From contig JAJECP010000039.1 in the NCBI GenBank assembly GCA_022821985.1, positions 1 through 64,000 on the forward strand: DNA of 64,000 nt, read 5' to 3'. Shown here piece after piece: positions 53,703-62,631 of the stretch. Every line of letters begins with the position of its first letter. Position 1 is the first letter of the stretch. This stretch comes from Acidimicrobiia bacterium (lineage in GTDB: Bacteria > Actinomycetota > Acidimicrobiia > Acidimicrobiales > Poriferisodalaceae). A program made the translations under genes and the position numbers. The notes under the pieces were generated by a model. That model made no database searches. It saw only the letters and a list, made by a program, of their open reading frames with translations, and had not been told where the DNA came from.

Positions 53703-53704
53703 GG

Positions 53705-55375
53705 ATGAACCTCGGGGCACTTCTCGCGTTCGTGCGGCCGGACCTCGACTGGCACGCGCTCGCGCCCGAATTGACCCTGCTGGCGGTCGGCACGCTGGTG
53801 ACCGTTGCCGACATCGCACTCGACGACAAGGCCAAGCGGATGATGCCGACGCTGACCGGCATCGGCCTGCTGGCCACGCTCGTGCCGATCCTGACGTTGG
53901 CAGCCGACGGCGCCGAGCGGCCCATGTTCGGCGGTGCCTACGTCGTCGACGACTTCTCGCTGGTGCTCAAGGCGCTGTTCATCTTGGCCGGCTACCTGGT
54001 CGTGCTCATGTCGGTCGACTACGTGCGCGAGGGCGACTACTACGAGAACGAGTACTACACGCTGCTGCTGACGTCGCTGCTGGGCATGGTGATGATGGCC
54101 AGCTCGCGCGACCTCGTGAGCGTGTTCGTGGCGCTGGAGCTGCTGTCGATCCCGGCGTACATGCTGGCCGCCTGGCGCAAGGGCGGTCCGCGATCCAACG
54201 AAGCCGGCTTGAAGTACTACCTGATGGGGGTTTTCGCCTCGGCGGTGATGCTGTACGGCATGTCGCTGGTGTTCGGCGTGGCCGGCGACACCGACTTCGG
54301 CACGATTGCCGCTGCATTGACGGGCGAGGGCGCGAGCCCGATCGTCGTCGTGGCGATCCTGTTCGTGCTGATCGGCTTCGCCTTCAAGGTGTCAGCGGTG
54401 CCGTTCCACACGTGGGCGCCCGACACCTATGAGGGTGCCCCCACACCGGTGACAGCGTTCCTGTCGGTGGCGTCGAAGGCAGCGGGCTTTGTGGCGCTGC
54501 TGGGGCTGGTGTTCGTGGCCTTCGAGGGGGCTGCCGATGTGGTGCAGCCGTTCTTCTGGGTGCTGGCCGCGGTGACAATGACGGTGGGCAACCTGATCGC
54601 GCTGCGCCAGACGAACATCGTGCGGATGCTGGCGTACTCGGGCGTGGCGCAGGGCGGCTTCATGCTGGTGCCCTTCGCCGTGGCGTTCGAGGGCGAAGCC
54701 TGGACTGTGCCTGGCACCGACATCACCACCAACGTGCTGCCCGGTGCATATGAGGCGATCATCGTCTACGCCATCATCTACGCGTTCATGAACCTGGGCG
54801 CGTTCAGCGTGGTGCTCGCGGTGTCGCGGCGCACCCGCTCAGGCGAGATCTCGAGCTACGGCGGGCTGTTCAACTATGCGCCCGGCATGACGGTGCTGAT
54901 GACGCTGTTCCTGGCGGCGCTGGCCGGCATACCGCCGGCGGGCGGCTGGTTCGCAAAGTTCGTGATCTTCCGGGCGCTGGCCGATGCGAGCACGCCCGCT
55001 GGCTGGGTGCTCGCTGTCATCGTGGCGGTGAACGCGGTGATCGCGTTCGGCTACTACGCCCGGGTGCTCGTGCAGATGTGGTTCGAGCCGGTGCCCGAGA
55101 TGGTGGCACTGGGGGTCGATTCAGGAGGCGACGACGAGATTGATGTCGCCGAAGCAGCCGATGCGTCCGCCGACCAGGACGAGCACGGCGATGCGTGGCT
55201 GGCCACCGAGACCCGTCAGGCCACGATGGTGCGCTTCGCCCCGGGCAAGATCCCCATGACCGGAGCATTGGCAGCGGCGCTGGCGATCACGGCAATTGCC
55301 ACGCTGGCGTTCGGCGTCCTCCCCGGCTTGGTCAGCCACTTCGGCGACGTCGCAACATTCCACTTCGGCGGCTGA
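53705..55375 (+). CDS. nuoN: Complex I subunit N, second cluster
   Basis: A 556-residue antiporter-like subunit and the last nuo gene. Motifs: VFVALELLSIPAYMLAAW, AGLKYYLMGVFASAVMLYG, SAVPFHTWAPDTYEGAPTPVTA and QTNIVRMLAYSGVAQGGFM. An acidic loop (residues about 470-505) is inserted before the last helix. Confidence 0.94.
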   Translation: MNLGALLAFVRPDLDWHALAPELTLLAVGTLVTVADIALDDKAKRMMPTLTGIGLLATLVPILTLAADGAERPMFGGAYVVDDFSLVLKALFILAGYLVVLMSVDYVREGDYYENEYYTLLLTSLLGMVMMASSRDLVSVFVALELLSIPAYMLAAWRKGGPRSNEAGLKYYLMGVFASAVMLYGMSLVFGVAGDTDFGTIAAALTGEGASPIVVVAILFVLIGFAFKVSAVPFHTWAPDTYEGAPTPVTAFLSVASKAAGFVALLGLVFVAFEGAADVVQPFFWVLAAVTMTVGNLIALRQTNIVRMLAYSGVAQGGFMLVPFAVAFEGEAWTVPGTDITTNVLPGAYEAIIVYAIIYAFMNLGAFSVVLAVSRRTRSGEISSYGGLFNYAPGMTVLMTLFLAALAGIPPAGGWFAKFVIFRALADASTPAGWVLAVIVAVNAVIAFGYYARVLVQMWFEPVPEMVALGVDSGGDDEIDVAEAADASADQDEHGDAWLATETRQATMVRFAPGKIPMTGALAAALAITAIATLAFGVLPGLVSHFGDVATFHFGG

Positions 55376-55432
55376 CCCCGCCAGAGATGCGTTGCTTGCA
55401 GACGGTGCACTCGGCAGGTCGACGTTCGGAGT

Positions 55433-55460
55433 TTGTCGTTTCGTATATTTTCAATATAAA
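55433..55460 (+). promoter_or_regulatory. Candidate promoter before the small membrane protein and methyltransferase
   Basis: TTGTCG (55433-55438), a 16-base spacer and TATAAA (55455-55460) lie in an AT-rich patch (55440-55470) that is exceptional in this window. The next real gene starts at 55557. The patch would drive the two-gene unit 55557-56905. Confidence 0.45.
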
Positions 55461-55556
55461 TAAATTGATGCCACTCAAAGAACGGCACTAGAACCATCGC
55501 TGCCCCGTCAGCGCGCCAGAGTGGTGCGCCTATGCGGCAGACTGGAGGTAGTGACC

Positions 55557-55784
55557 ATGACCGAAGCAGGATTTCTCGGTGGCCTCGTGATTGCGCAGTT
55601 CACCGTGCTTGCGGGCCTCTTGCTGTACACCGCTGGACGCATCGAACGACGCATCGACCGGTGGGTCGCGCGCATGGATGCGCGCGGCGCGCGAGACGAC
55701 GTTCGCTTTGACGGTCACGACGAAAGGCTGCGTGCTGTGGAGGTCGATCACGCAGTTGCAGCGGCAAGTCCGCCCGCAACTTGA
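55557..55784 (+). CDS. Small single-pass membrane protein
   Basis: A 75-residue protein from ATG 55557 behind TGGAGG. One helix (about 6-26, GGLVIAQFTVLAGLLLYTAG) is followed by a highly charged, arginine-rich helix (IERRIDRWVARMDAR) of coiled-coil type. No family recognised. It overlaps the methyltransferase gene by four bases, so the two are coupled. Confidence 0.6.
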   Translation: MTEAGFLGGLVIAQFTVLAGLLLYTAGRIERRIDRWVARMDARGARDDVRFDGHDERLRAVEVDHAVAAASPPAT

Positions 55785-56905
55785 GCCGCAGTTCAGACCA
55801 GCCGTGTGATTCGGCTGTGCAGCGCTTTGACGAGTTCATGGATGATGCGCTGTACGGCGCTTCCGGCTTCTACGTGCGCGGGGGACGACCGGCCGCTCGG
55901 GGCGGTGATTTTGCGACATCGCCCGAGCTGGGCACGCTGTTCGCTCGGTGCATCGCTGGCTACCTGGATCGCACGTGGGATGAGCTGGGCCAGCCCGATC
56001 CGTTCGTAGTGGTCGAGTGCGGCGTCGGCCACGGGACGCTGTGCCGCGATGTGCTCGCGCATGTTGTGGCGTGCCGTGATGCCGTGCGGTACGTGATGGT
56101 CGAGCGGGTGGACTGGCAGCTCGGCGACGCGCTCGTCCGGATCGCCGATGCCGGTGAGTCGGAGCGCGTCGTTGCAGTGTCTGATCTCCCCGCTGGCCCG
56201 CTCGTCGGCGTCGTGCTCGCCAACGAGTTGCTCGACAACCTGCCGTTCCGCCTGCTCGAGCGTTCGGAGACCGGCTGGCAGGAGGTGCATGTCGAAGACG
56301 CCGACCCTGCAATGGATAGGCCGCGAGCCGAGGAAGACCACGGCACGCTAGAGCATGATGTCGCGCTGCCGACGGCCGGGAGCGCGAGAGAGGTGCTGCG
56401 AGATGCTCCGGCCGATGCGGCGGCGATGGCCGAGGCACTGGCCCCTGGCGTCGCACCGGGTGCGCGTGTGCCACTGCAGCTGAAAGCGACGGTCTGGGTC
56501 CGTCGGGCGCTGCGCTTGCTCGAACACGGTCGGCTGCTGACGTTCGACTACGGCGTGCGCCGCACGGCCGAACTGGCACAGCGTCCCCAGAGCGAGTGGC
56601 TGCGCACCTACCGGTCACAACGCCGCGGGCATGACCCGCTCGACTCACCAGGCACAGCAGACATCACCTGCGATGTCGCGTTCGACCAGCTGCCGCCAGG
56701 TGCCACGTTGAGCACGCAGGCCGGGTGGCTTGCCGCCGCCGGCATCGACTCGATGACGGCCGATGCACGGGCGCTGTGGCAGCGAAGCCGATCGAATCCG
56801 ACGGCCGAGGCGCTGGCCGCCCGCACGTTGCTCGACGAGGCAGCAGCGCTCACCGACCTCGACGGCATGGGTGCTTTCTGGACCGCCGAGTGGCGCGTCG
56901 GCTGA
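55781..56905 (+). CDS. MidA/NDUFAF7-family SAM-dependent methyltransferase (DUF185)
   Basis: A 374-residue class I methyltransferase. Family motifs: DDALYGASGFYVRGG, GDFATSPELGTLFARCIAGYL, the SAM loop VVECGVGHGTLCRDVL, and VVLANELLDNLPFRLL, then LLTFDYGVRRTAEL. In mitochondria the family member NDUFAF7 dimethylates an arginine of NDUFS2, the NuoD homologue, and is needed to build complex I. The gene follows the 11-subunit complex I cluster directly, and the target arginine is present in NuoD2 only. A bacterial role in complex I assembly is inference. The end of the gene is duplicated (see 56888-56965). Confidence 0.83.
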   Translation: MSRSSDQPCDSAVQRFDEFMDDALYGASGFYVRGGRPAARGGDFATSPELGTLFARCIAGYLDRTWDELGQPDPFVVVECGVGHGTLCRDVLAHVVACRDAVRYVMVERVDWQLGDALVRIADAGESERVVAVSDLPAGPLVGVVLANELLDNLPFRLLERSETGWQEVHVEDADPAMDRPRAEEDHGTLEHDVALPTAGSAREVLRDAPADAAAMAEALAPGVAPGARVPLQLKATVWVRRALRLLEHGRLLTFDYGVRRTAELAQRPQSEWLRTYRSQRRGHDPLDSPGTADITCDVAFDQLPPGATLSTQAGWLAAAGIDSMTADARALWQRSRSNPTAEALAARTLLDEAAALTDLDGMGAFWTAEWRVG

Positions 56906-56965
56906 ACTGCTCGCCGCATCGCTGCTGAGTGGCGCGCCGGTTGAGCCGCTCGTTGCATCGCCGCA
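56888..56965. repeat. 39-bp tandem repeat across the methyltransferase stop codon
   Basis: Unit one (56888-56926) and unit two (56927-56965) both begin GAGTGGCGCG and match at about 31 of 39 positions. Unit one encodes the last residues EWRVG and the stop; unit two would encode EWRAG and a stop in the same frame, but is untranslated unless the first stop is read through. The copy fills most of the gap before cobD, which converges from the other strand. Confidence 0.7.
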
Positions 56966-56994
56966 GCGCTGCTGGGGGCCGAGGGTTTGTGGCG

Positions 56995-57984
56995 TCAGTG
57001 GCTCGAACGACTTCGTTCCAGCAGCCAGGCCAGCAGCGCGAGTGCCACGAGCAGCAGCTCGGTCTGCGAGGCAAGGTGCACAGCCGGCCTGATGTCGTCG
57101 GTGCTCGGCCGCGGACCCACGCCGAGGCGTGGCCGGTTCTCCTGCTGCGTGCCGTAGCGCAGCGGACCGCCCAGCTCTCGGCCGAGCGCAGCCGCAACGG
57201 CTGCCTCGGCAACTCCGGCATTGGGGGAGGGATGCGCAGGCGCGTCATCGCGTATCGCGGTCCACACGGCGCGTGCCCGCCGCGGCCGCAGCGCCGCCAC
57301 CAACGCCGCAAACAGGCGAGCCGGCACGTAGTTGGCCATGTCGTCGAGCCGGGCCGCAGCCCAGCCGAATCGCAGGTAGCGCTCGTCCTTTCGTCCCACT
57401 ATGGCGTCCATGGTGTTGACCGCCCGGTACGCGGCCGCTCCCGGCGCACCGGCCACCGCCGCCCAGAACGCTGGAGCGACAACGGCATCCACGCTGTTCT
57501 CGGCAACCGACTCGATGATCGCCGCCGCGATGCCGGAGGCATCGAGTTCGCTGGGATCCCGGCCCACGAGGCGGGGAAGCTCCGCCCGAGCAGCCTCGAT
57601 GTCGCCGCCCTCCAGCGAATCGGCGATCCCCAGCGCCACTGAGCGCAGCTCACGTCCCGCCGCCGTCAGTGCGACCGCCGACGTGGTCGAGCGCATCAGC
57701 AGCCCGCCAACCGCCCCGACGGCCACTCCGGCTGCGGCATAGGCGGCTCCCCGTGAGCGCTGGTCGCGCCAGATCCGGCCCTCCAGGCGGGTCATCAGTG
57801 CCCCGAACCCACCCACCGGGTGCACCTTCGCCAGGGGCTCTCCCGCCATCCGATCAGCAAGCAGTCCCGCCGCCAAGGCGTCGCTGCGACGCGCCGGTCG
57901 CGCTATGGGAGGTGCTACAGTGCCGCAGGTAACACACGCTCCGAAGGTGCCATCGCCGCGGCTTCTAGCTCGCATTCGACGCAA
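56995..57984 (-). CDS. cobD: Adenosylcobinamide-phosphate synthase (CobD/CbiB)
   Basis: A 329-residue membrane enzyme that attaches aminopropanol (or its phosphate) to adenosylcobyric acid. Seen: HPVGGFGALMTRLEGRIW, the cofactor-binding SGIAAAIIESVAENSVDAVVAPAFWAAVAGAPGAAAYRAVNTMDAIVG and PAHPSPNAGVAEAAVAAALG. The N-terminal 35 residues look non-native; the usual start falls near TTG 57876 (AAGLLADRM), so the true start is uncertain. No other cobalamin gene and no B12 riboswitch was recognised in the window. Confidence 0.88.
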   Translation of the reverse strand: MRRMRARSRGDGTFGACVTCGTVAPPIARPARRSDALAAGLLADRMAGEPLAKVHPVGGFGALMTRLEGRIWRDQRSRGAAYAAAGVAVGAVGGLLMRSTTSAVALTAAGRELRSVALGIADSLEGGDIEAARAELPRLVGRDPSELDASGIAAAIIESVAENSVDAVVAPAFWAAVAGAPGAAAYRAVNTMDAIVGRKDERYLRFGWAAARLDDMANYVPARLFAALVAALRPRRARAVWTAIRDDAPAHPSPNAGVAEAAVAAALGRELGGPLRYGTQQENRPRLGVGPRPSTDDIRPAVHLASQTELLLVALALLAWLLERSRSSH

Positions 57985-58001
57985 CTGAAGAGAGGCATGT
58001 C

Positions 58002-58523
58002 TTGAGAAGATTTCTCACGGCCTTTGTTATCACCTCTCTCATCTGCACTCTCATTGCCCAGCCGGTGGGTGCCCAGTCTGGATCTTCGGAACCTGTTATC
58101 TCGCCAGCTTCGGAGCCAACCGACGACTCCGGAACCGATAACCCCGACGAGGAAGTTCTAGACCCCCTGGAGGACCCGCCGAAACCGCAGCGCCATCCGA
58201 CCCTCATCTGCGGAACCCATGCTTACTTCACCGGCCCCTTCATTATCAGTGGCAACTGCCTGAGTCCGTTTGATCTTCCACCAGTCAATGACAGTTACGG
58301 TGGACTGGTAGCCGCGGTGTGTCAAGCAATTGATTCCGTTCTTGACGCTGCGGAAGGCGGTGTTGACCGATACTTGGAGTCTGAGACTGACAAATACCGT
58401 GTGTACCGAAAGGTCGTGCAACGCGTCTGGAAGGTGTACAAGAAGTTGCCCAAACAGTACCGGCGAATTATTCGAAGGGGAGTGTCCTACGGTTCTATAG
58501 CGTGCTTCATTGCAACGCCGTAG
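58002..58523 (+). CDS. Secreted orphan protein, lower GC
   Basis: A 173-residue protein from TTG 58002, with GAGAGG spaced correctly upstream. The N-terminus MRRFLTAFVITSLICTLIAQPVGAQ is a signal peptide. A Pro/Asp/Glu-rich linker (residues 26-65) precedes a domain with paired cysteines (LICGTHAYF, GNCLSP, VCQAID, ACFIATP) and a strongly basic helix (YRKVVQRVWKVYKKLPKQYRR). Base use is clearly less GC-rich than in neighbouring genes. I recognise no family; recent acquisition is possible. Confidence 0.62.
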   Translation: MRRFLTAFVITSLICTLIAQPVGAQSGSSEPVISPASEPTDDSGTDNPDEEVLDPLEDPPKPQRHPTLICGTHAYFTGPFIISGNCLSPFDLPPVNDSYGGLVAAVCQAIDSVLDAAEGGVDRYLESETDKYRVYRKVVQRVWKVYKKLPKQYRRIIRRGVSYGSIACFIATP

Positions 58524-58547
58524 CCGTGGCAATCTGGCAGGTCAGTC

Positions 58548-58730
58548 GTGGCTGAGTTTCCGAGCATGGACCAACCGCCGCCGAGTTTCCTGCATCGCGC
58601 GTGGGGCGGCGTCAGAAGGTACTGGACCCGATTCTGGGAGTCCGGTCTTTGGGGAGCTCTTCAGCGAATCGAGACGATCGCGTTCATTATTCTCGTGGCG
58701 TTGGTCATCTGGCGGGTCGCTACCGGTTGA
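58548..58730 (+). CDS. Small membrane protein, 60 residues
   Basis: From GTG 58548. A Pro-rich start, an aromatic and basic stretch ([17 protein letters not shown]) and one C-terminal helix (about 41-57, [15 protein letters not shown]). No ribosome site is obvious; the gene lies 24 bases after the orphan's stop and 75 before acs. Plausible but unassigned. Confidence 0.5.
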   Translation: MAEFPSMDQPPPSFLHRAWGGVRRYWTRFWESGLWGALQRIETIAFIILVALVIWRVATG

Positions 58731-58804
58731 GGTCCGTTCCGTTATGCCGCAGCGCTCGTCGATCCGCACACGCACACTGGCAGCACGACGAGACAGGGAC
58801 ATCG

Positions 58805-60808
58805 ATGACTGACACGAGCGCCGAGGCGACGATCGAGGACTACTACGTCGAAGACCGTGTCTTCGAGCCCGCGGAGAACTTCCGCTCGGCGGCGCTGACC
58901 GCAGACCGGTCGCTGTACGACGAGGCCGCTGCCGACCGGCTGGCGTTCTGGGCTCGCCAGGCCCGCGAGCACGTCACCTGGTTCACCGACTTCCACACCG
59001 TGCTCGAGTGGGACTTGCCGTTCGCGAAGTGGTTCTTGGGCGGCACGCTCAACGTGTCGTACAACTGCCTCGACCGCCACGTCGACGCCGGCCGCGGCGA
59101 CAAGGTGGCCTACTGGTGGGAAGGCGAGCCCGGCGACACCCGCACCATCACCTACGCGGACCTGCTCGACGAGGTGTGCCAGTTCGCCAACGTGCTGAAG
59201 GGCCTCGGTGTGGAGCGCGGCGACCGCGTGTGCATCTACATGCCGATGATCCCCGAGCTGCCGGTGGCGATGCTGGCGTGCGCCCGCATCGGCGCCGCCC
59301 ACTCGGTGGTGTTCGGCGGGTTCTCGGCCGACTCGCTGTCGGACCGCATCGACGATGCATCCGCCAAGCTGCTCATCACCGCCGACGGCGGCTACCGGCG
59401 CGGCGAGCCGTTCGGCCTGAAGGACACTGCCGACGCCTCGGTCGAGGCCACCACCACCATCGAGAACGTGGTGGTCGTGCGGCGGACTGGCCAGGACGTG
59501 TCCTGGAACGACAGCGTCGACCACTGGTACCACGACCTGATGGAGGGCGCCTCGGCCGACTGCCCGCCCGAGCACATGGACTCCGAGGATCTGCTGTACC
59601 TGCTGTACACCTCGGGCACCACGGCCAAGCCCAAGGGCATCATGCACACCACCGGCGGTTACCTCACCCAGGTGGCGTTCACCCACCGCTACGTGTTCGA
59701 CCTCAAGCCCGATGTCGACGTCTTCTGGTGCGCGGCCGACATCGGCTGGGTCACCGGTCACAGCTACATCGTGTACGGGCCGCTCGCCAACGGTGCCTCG
59801 TCGGTGATGTACGAGGGCACGCCCGACACCCCGCGCCCCGAATTCCGCGAGGGCGATCGGGCGAGCTGGCCCAAGGACCGGCTGTGGGACATCATCGAGC
59901 GCTACGGCGTGACCCAGCTCTATACCGCTCCCACCGCCATCCGCACGTTCATGAAGTGGGGTGCGACCGAGGCAGAGCGGCACGACCTGTCCAGCCTGCG
60001 GGTGCTCGGCACCGTCGGCGAGCCCATCAACCCCGAGGCCTGGATGTGGTACCACACCCACATCGGCGGGGGCACCTGCCCCATCGTGGACACGTGGTGG
60101 CAGACCGAGACCGGCGGCCACATGATCACCCCGCTGCCGGGCGTCACCACCACCAAGCCCGGCTCGGCCACCCATGCGCTGCCGGGCATCACGGTGGAGC
60201 TGGTGGACGACGCCGGCAACCCGGTCGAGCGGGGCGGCGGCTATCTGACCATCACCGAGCCGTGGCCGTCGATGCTGCGGGGCATCTGGGGCGATCCCGA
60301 GCGCTACCGGGAGACCTACTGGAGCACGTACGAAGGCCGCTACTTCGCCGGCGACGGCGCCAAGCTCGACGACGACGGCTACCTGTGGCTGCTCGGCCGT
60401 GTCGACGACGTGATGAACGTGTCGGGCCACCGCATCTCCACCACTGAGGTGGAGTCGGCGCTGGTCGACCACCCGTCGGTGGCCGAGGCCGCCGTGGTCG
60501 GCGCAACCGACGCCACCACCGGCCAGGCCATCGTGGGCTACGTGATCCTGCGCGGCGGCCACGACGCCACCGACGAGCTGCGCGCCGAAGTACGCCAGCA
60601 CGTCGCGACCAAGCTCGGGGCGATCGCCCGGCCCAAGGCGGTGGTGCTGGTGCCGGACCTGCCCAAGACCCGCTCGGGCAAGATCATGCGTCGCTTGCTG
60701 CGCGACGTGGCCGAGGGTCGCCAGCTCGGCGACACCACCACGCTGGCCGACGCGGGCGTGGTGGAGGAGATCCGCACCCGCGCAGCCGAAGCCCCCAGCG
60801 AAGACTGA
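58805..60808 (+). CDS. acs: Acetyl-CoA synthetase
   Basis: A 667-residue AMP-forming enzyme that activates acetate with ATP and CoA. Typical Acs features in order: [28 protein letters not shown] (P-loop), [62 protein letters not shown], and the C-terminal [14 protein letters not shown] with the lysine that is acetylated in other Acs proteins. ATG 58805 follows CAGGGA. Length is normal. Confidence 0.94.
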   Translation: MTDTSAEATIEDYYVEDRVFEPAENFRSAALTADRSLYDEAAADRLAFWARQAREHVTWFTDFHTVLEWDLPFAKWFLGGTLNVSYNCLDRHVDAGRGDKVAYWWEGEPGDTRTITYADLLDEVCQFANVLKGLGVERGDRVCIYMPMIPELPVAMLACARIGAAHSVVFGGFSADSLSDRIDDASAKLLITADGGYRRGEPFGLKDTADASVEATTTIENVVVVRRTGQDVSWNDSVDHWYHDLMEGASADCPPEHMDSEDLLYLLYTSGTTAKPKGIMHTTGGYLTQVAFTHRYVFDLKPDVDVFWCAADIGWVTGHSYIVYGPLANGASSVMYEGTPDTPRPEFREGDRASWPKDRLWDIIERYGVTQLYTAPTAIRTFMKWGATEAERHDLSSLRVLGTVGEPINPEAWMWYHTHIGGGTCPIVDTWWQTETGGHMITPLPGVTTTKPGSATHALPGITVELVDDAGNPVERGGGYLTITEPWPSMLRGIWGDPERYRETYWSTYEGRYFAGDGAKLDDDGYLWLLGRVDDVMNVSGHRISTTEVESALVDHPSVAEAAVVGATDATTGQAIVGYVILRGGHDATDELRAEVRQHVATKLGAIARPKAVVLVPDLPKTRSGKIMRRLLRDVAEGRQLGDTTTLADAGVVEEIRTRAAEAPSED

Positions 60809-60815
60809 GCTGGAA

Positions 60816-61355
60816 ATGGCGAAGGGACCGAGGCACAGGCGAACCTTTGCCGCGTCGGTTTCCGAGGGCGACTGGCCGACGTACTGGTGGTGGCGGGATG
60901 GGCCGGTGCCGCCGGGCGACTGCGTGATCGTCGACATCGACGGCGTGCTGGCCGATGCCGCCCACCGCCAGCATCACCTCGACGGCCCGTGGCGCGACTG
61001 GGACTCGTTCTTCGCCGACGTGGGCGACGACGACGTGCTCGACGAGGTCTTCGAGCTGCTCGTGCTGCTGAATCCCGAGCTGGTGGTGGTAGCCCTCACC
61101 TCGCGGCCGACGTGGGTGTCGGGCGCCACCCTCGACTGGCTCGTCAAGCACAAGGTCCGCTGGGATCTGCTCATCATGCGCCCGATGGGCGACTTCAGCC
61201 CGTCGCCGCTGTTCAAGGGCGAGCAGACCCAAGCGCTGCTGGAGTGCGGCTACACCCCCCGCCTCGCCATCGACGACGACATGCGCAACGTCCGCATGTA
61301 CCGCGACCTCGACCTGCCCACGCTCTACATCGACAGCGGCTACCACCCCCACTAG
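60816..61355 (+). CDS. HAD-superfamily phosphatase-like protein
   Basis: A 179-residue protein seven bases after acs. HAD motifs are readable: VIVDIDGVLADAAHR (motif I, DxD), VALTSRPTW (motif II), FKGEQT (motif III Lys) and AIDDDMRNVRMY (motif IV). The layout matches the 3'-phosphatase domain of polynucleotide kinases and small bacterial relatives. Substrate unknown. The open gap to the next gene is 38 bases. Confidence 0.75.
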   Translation: MAKGPRHRRTFAASVSEGDWPTYWWWRDGPVPPGDCVIVDIDGVLADAAHRQHHLDGPWRDWDSFFADVGDDDVLDEVFELLVLLNPELVVVALTSRPTWVSGATLDWLVKHKVRWDLLIMRPMGDFSPSPLFKGEQTQALLECGYTPRLAIDDDMRNVRMYRDLDLPTLYIDSGYHPH

Positions 61356-61393
61356 CCCCGCCGTGATGACTCCGGACCTGACAGCATGAGCCG

Positions 61394-62503
61394 GTGACTC
61401 GTACAGCGCTGGTGATCGGCGGCACGGGGCCCACGGGGCCTGGTGTGGTGAACGGGCTGTTCGAGCGCGGGTACGACGTCACGGTCCTGCACACCGGGCG
61501 CCACGAGGTCGACACCCTCCCGCCCGAGTCCGAAGTGCCGCACATCCACACCAACCCGTTCCGCATCGCCGAGGTGGAAGAGGCCCTCGGCAACGCCACG
61601 TTCGATGTCGTCTATGCCATGTACGGCCGGCTGCGCGACCTGGCGCCGTTCTTCGTGGGCCGCTGCGGGCAGTTCATCGCCGTCGGCGGGATCCCCGTGT
61701 ACAAGGGCTACGCACGTCCGGCGCAGAACTGGCCACGCGGCCTGCTCACCCCGCTGCGCGAGTCGGCCGACCGAGCGGTGAACGACGCCAACGACAAGGT
61801 GGCCAAGATCGTTGCCACCGAGGACGTGCTGTTCGAACACCACCCGAACGCCACTATCTTCCGCTACCCGCTCATCTACGGGCCCGGCCAGATCAACCCC
61901 CGCGAGTGGCTGATCGTTCGGCGCATCATCGACGGCCGCCGCCGGATCATCGTGTCCGATGGCGGCCTCACCCTGCGCACTGCGGCGTACGGCCCCAATG
62001 CCGGCCACGCCCTCACGCTGGCCGCGGATCACCCCGAGGCTGCCGCCGGCAAGGCGTACAACATCAGCGACGAGCACACCCTCACTGCCCGCCAGACCAT
62101 CGAGGTCATCGCGGCTGCGCTGGACGTCGAGCTCGACATTGTGAGTCTTCCCGAGGAACTCGCGACGCCGGCCCGCCCCTTCCTCGGCGAGGAGAACTCG
62201 CTGCACCGGGCCATGTCCCCCGACCTGATGATCGCCGAGCTCGGCTACCGCGACAAGGTCGGCGTGGTCGACGCCGTTGGCATGACGGCCCGCGACCTGT
62301 ATGAGAATCCGGTCCGGCGCGGCAGCACGAAGGAGCGGCGCATGCAGGATCCCTTCGACTACGACGCCGAGGACGCCATCATCGACGCGTACCGGTCCTC
62401 CATCGGCAAAGCTGCCGAGTTGGCTGCGGCCTACGACCCCGACTTCCGGGGCCGGTACAGCCCCGGCTCAGACGACTGGCGCCTGGTCGACGCCAAGAAC
62501 TGA
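61394..62503 (+). CDS. NAD-dependent epimerase/dehydratase-like protein (extended SDR)
   Basis: A 369-residue protein from GTG 61394. The Rossmann motif is LVIGGTGPTGPGVVNGL. FDVVYAMYGRL and QFIAVGGIPVYKGY occupy the positions of strands 4 and 5; a normal YxxxK dyad is not obvious, so catalysis is doubtful. The middle FRYPLIYGPGQINPREW and later NISDEHTLTARQTIEVIAAAL are typical of extended SDRs that act on nucleotide sugars or ether lipids. No context clue to substrate. Confidence 0.72.
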   Translation: MTRTALVIGGTGPTGPGVVNGLFERGYDVTVLHTGRHEVDTLPPESEVPHIHTNPFRIAEVEEALGNATFDVVYAMYGRLRDLAPFFVGRCGQFIAVGGIPVYKGYARPAQNWPRGLLTPLRESADRAVNDANDKVAKIVATEDVLFEHHPNATIFRYPLIYGPGQINPREWLIVRRIIDGRRRIIVSDGGLTLRTAAYGPNAGHALTLAADHPEAAAGKAYNISDEHTLTARQTIEVIAAALDVELDIVSLPEELATPARPFLGEENSLHRAMSPDLMIAELGYRDKVGVVDAVGMTARDLYENPVRRGSTKERRMQDPFDYDAEDAIIDAYRSSIGKAAELAAAYDPDFRGRYSPGSDDWRLVDAKN

Positions 62504-62631
62504 CCACGCTGTCGCTGCCTCAGCCAGCCCTGGCACCGTCGCCGCGACGCCGACCCCGCGTCCGGCCGGCGGACCTGCGTCACTAGCCTGAACGCCGACC
62601 GCACAGCGTCCGAAATGAGGTGCTGCATAAC

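Noticed and set aside
44596..55375. Second nuo cluster as a group 4 NiFe hydrogenase or Mrp antiporter
   Set aside because: NuoA and NuoC are present, and NuoD2 lacks the paired CxxC motifs that bind nickel and iron, so it is a true complex I.
58742..60937. 731-codon open frame antisense to acs
   Set aside because: The Acs protein on the plus strand is complete with all motifs; the antisense product is His/Val/Gly-rich with no recognisable fold.
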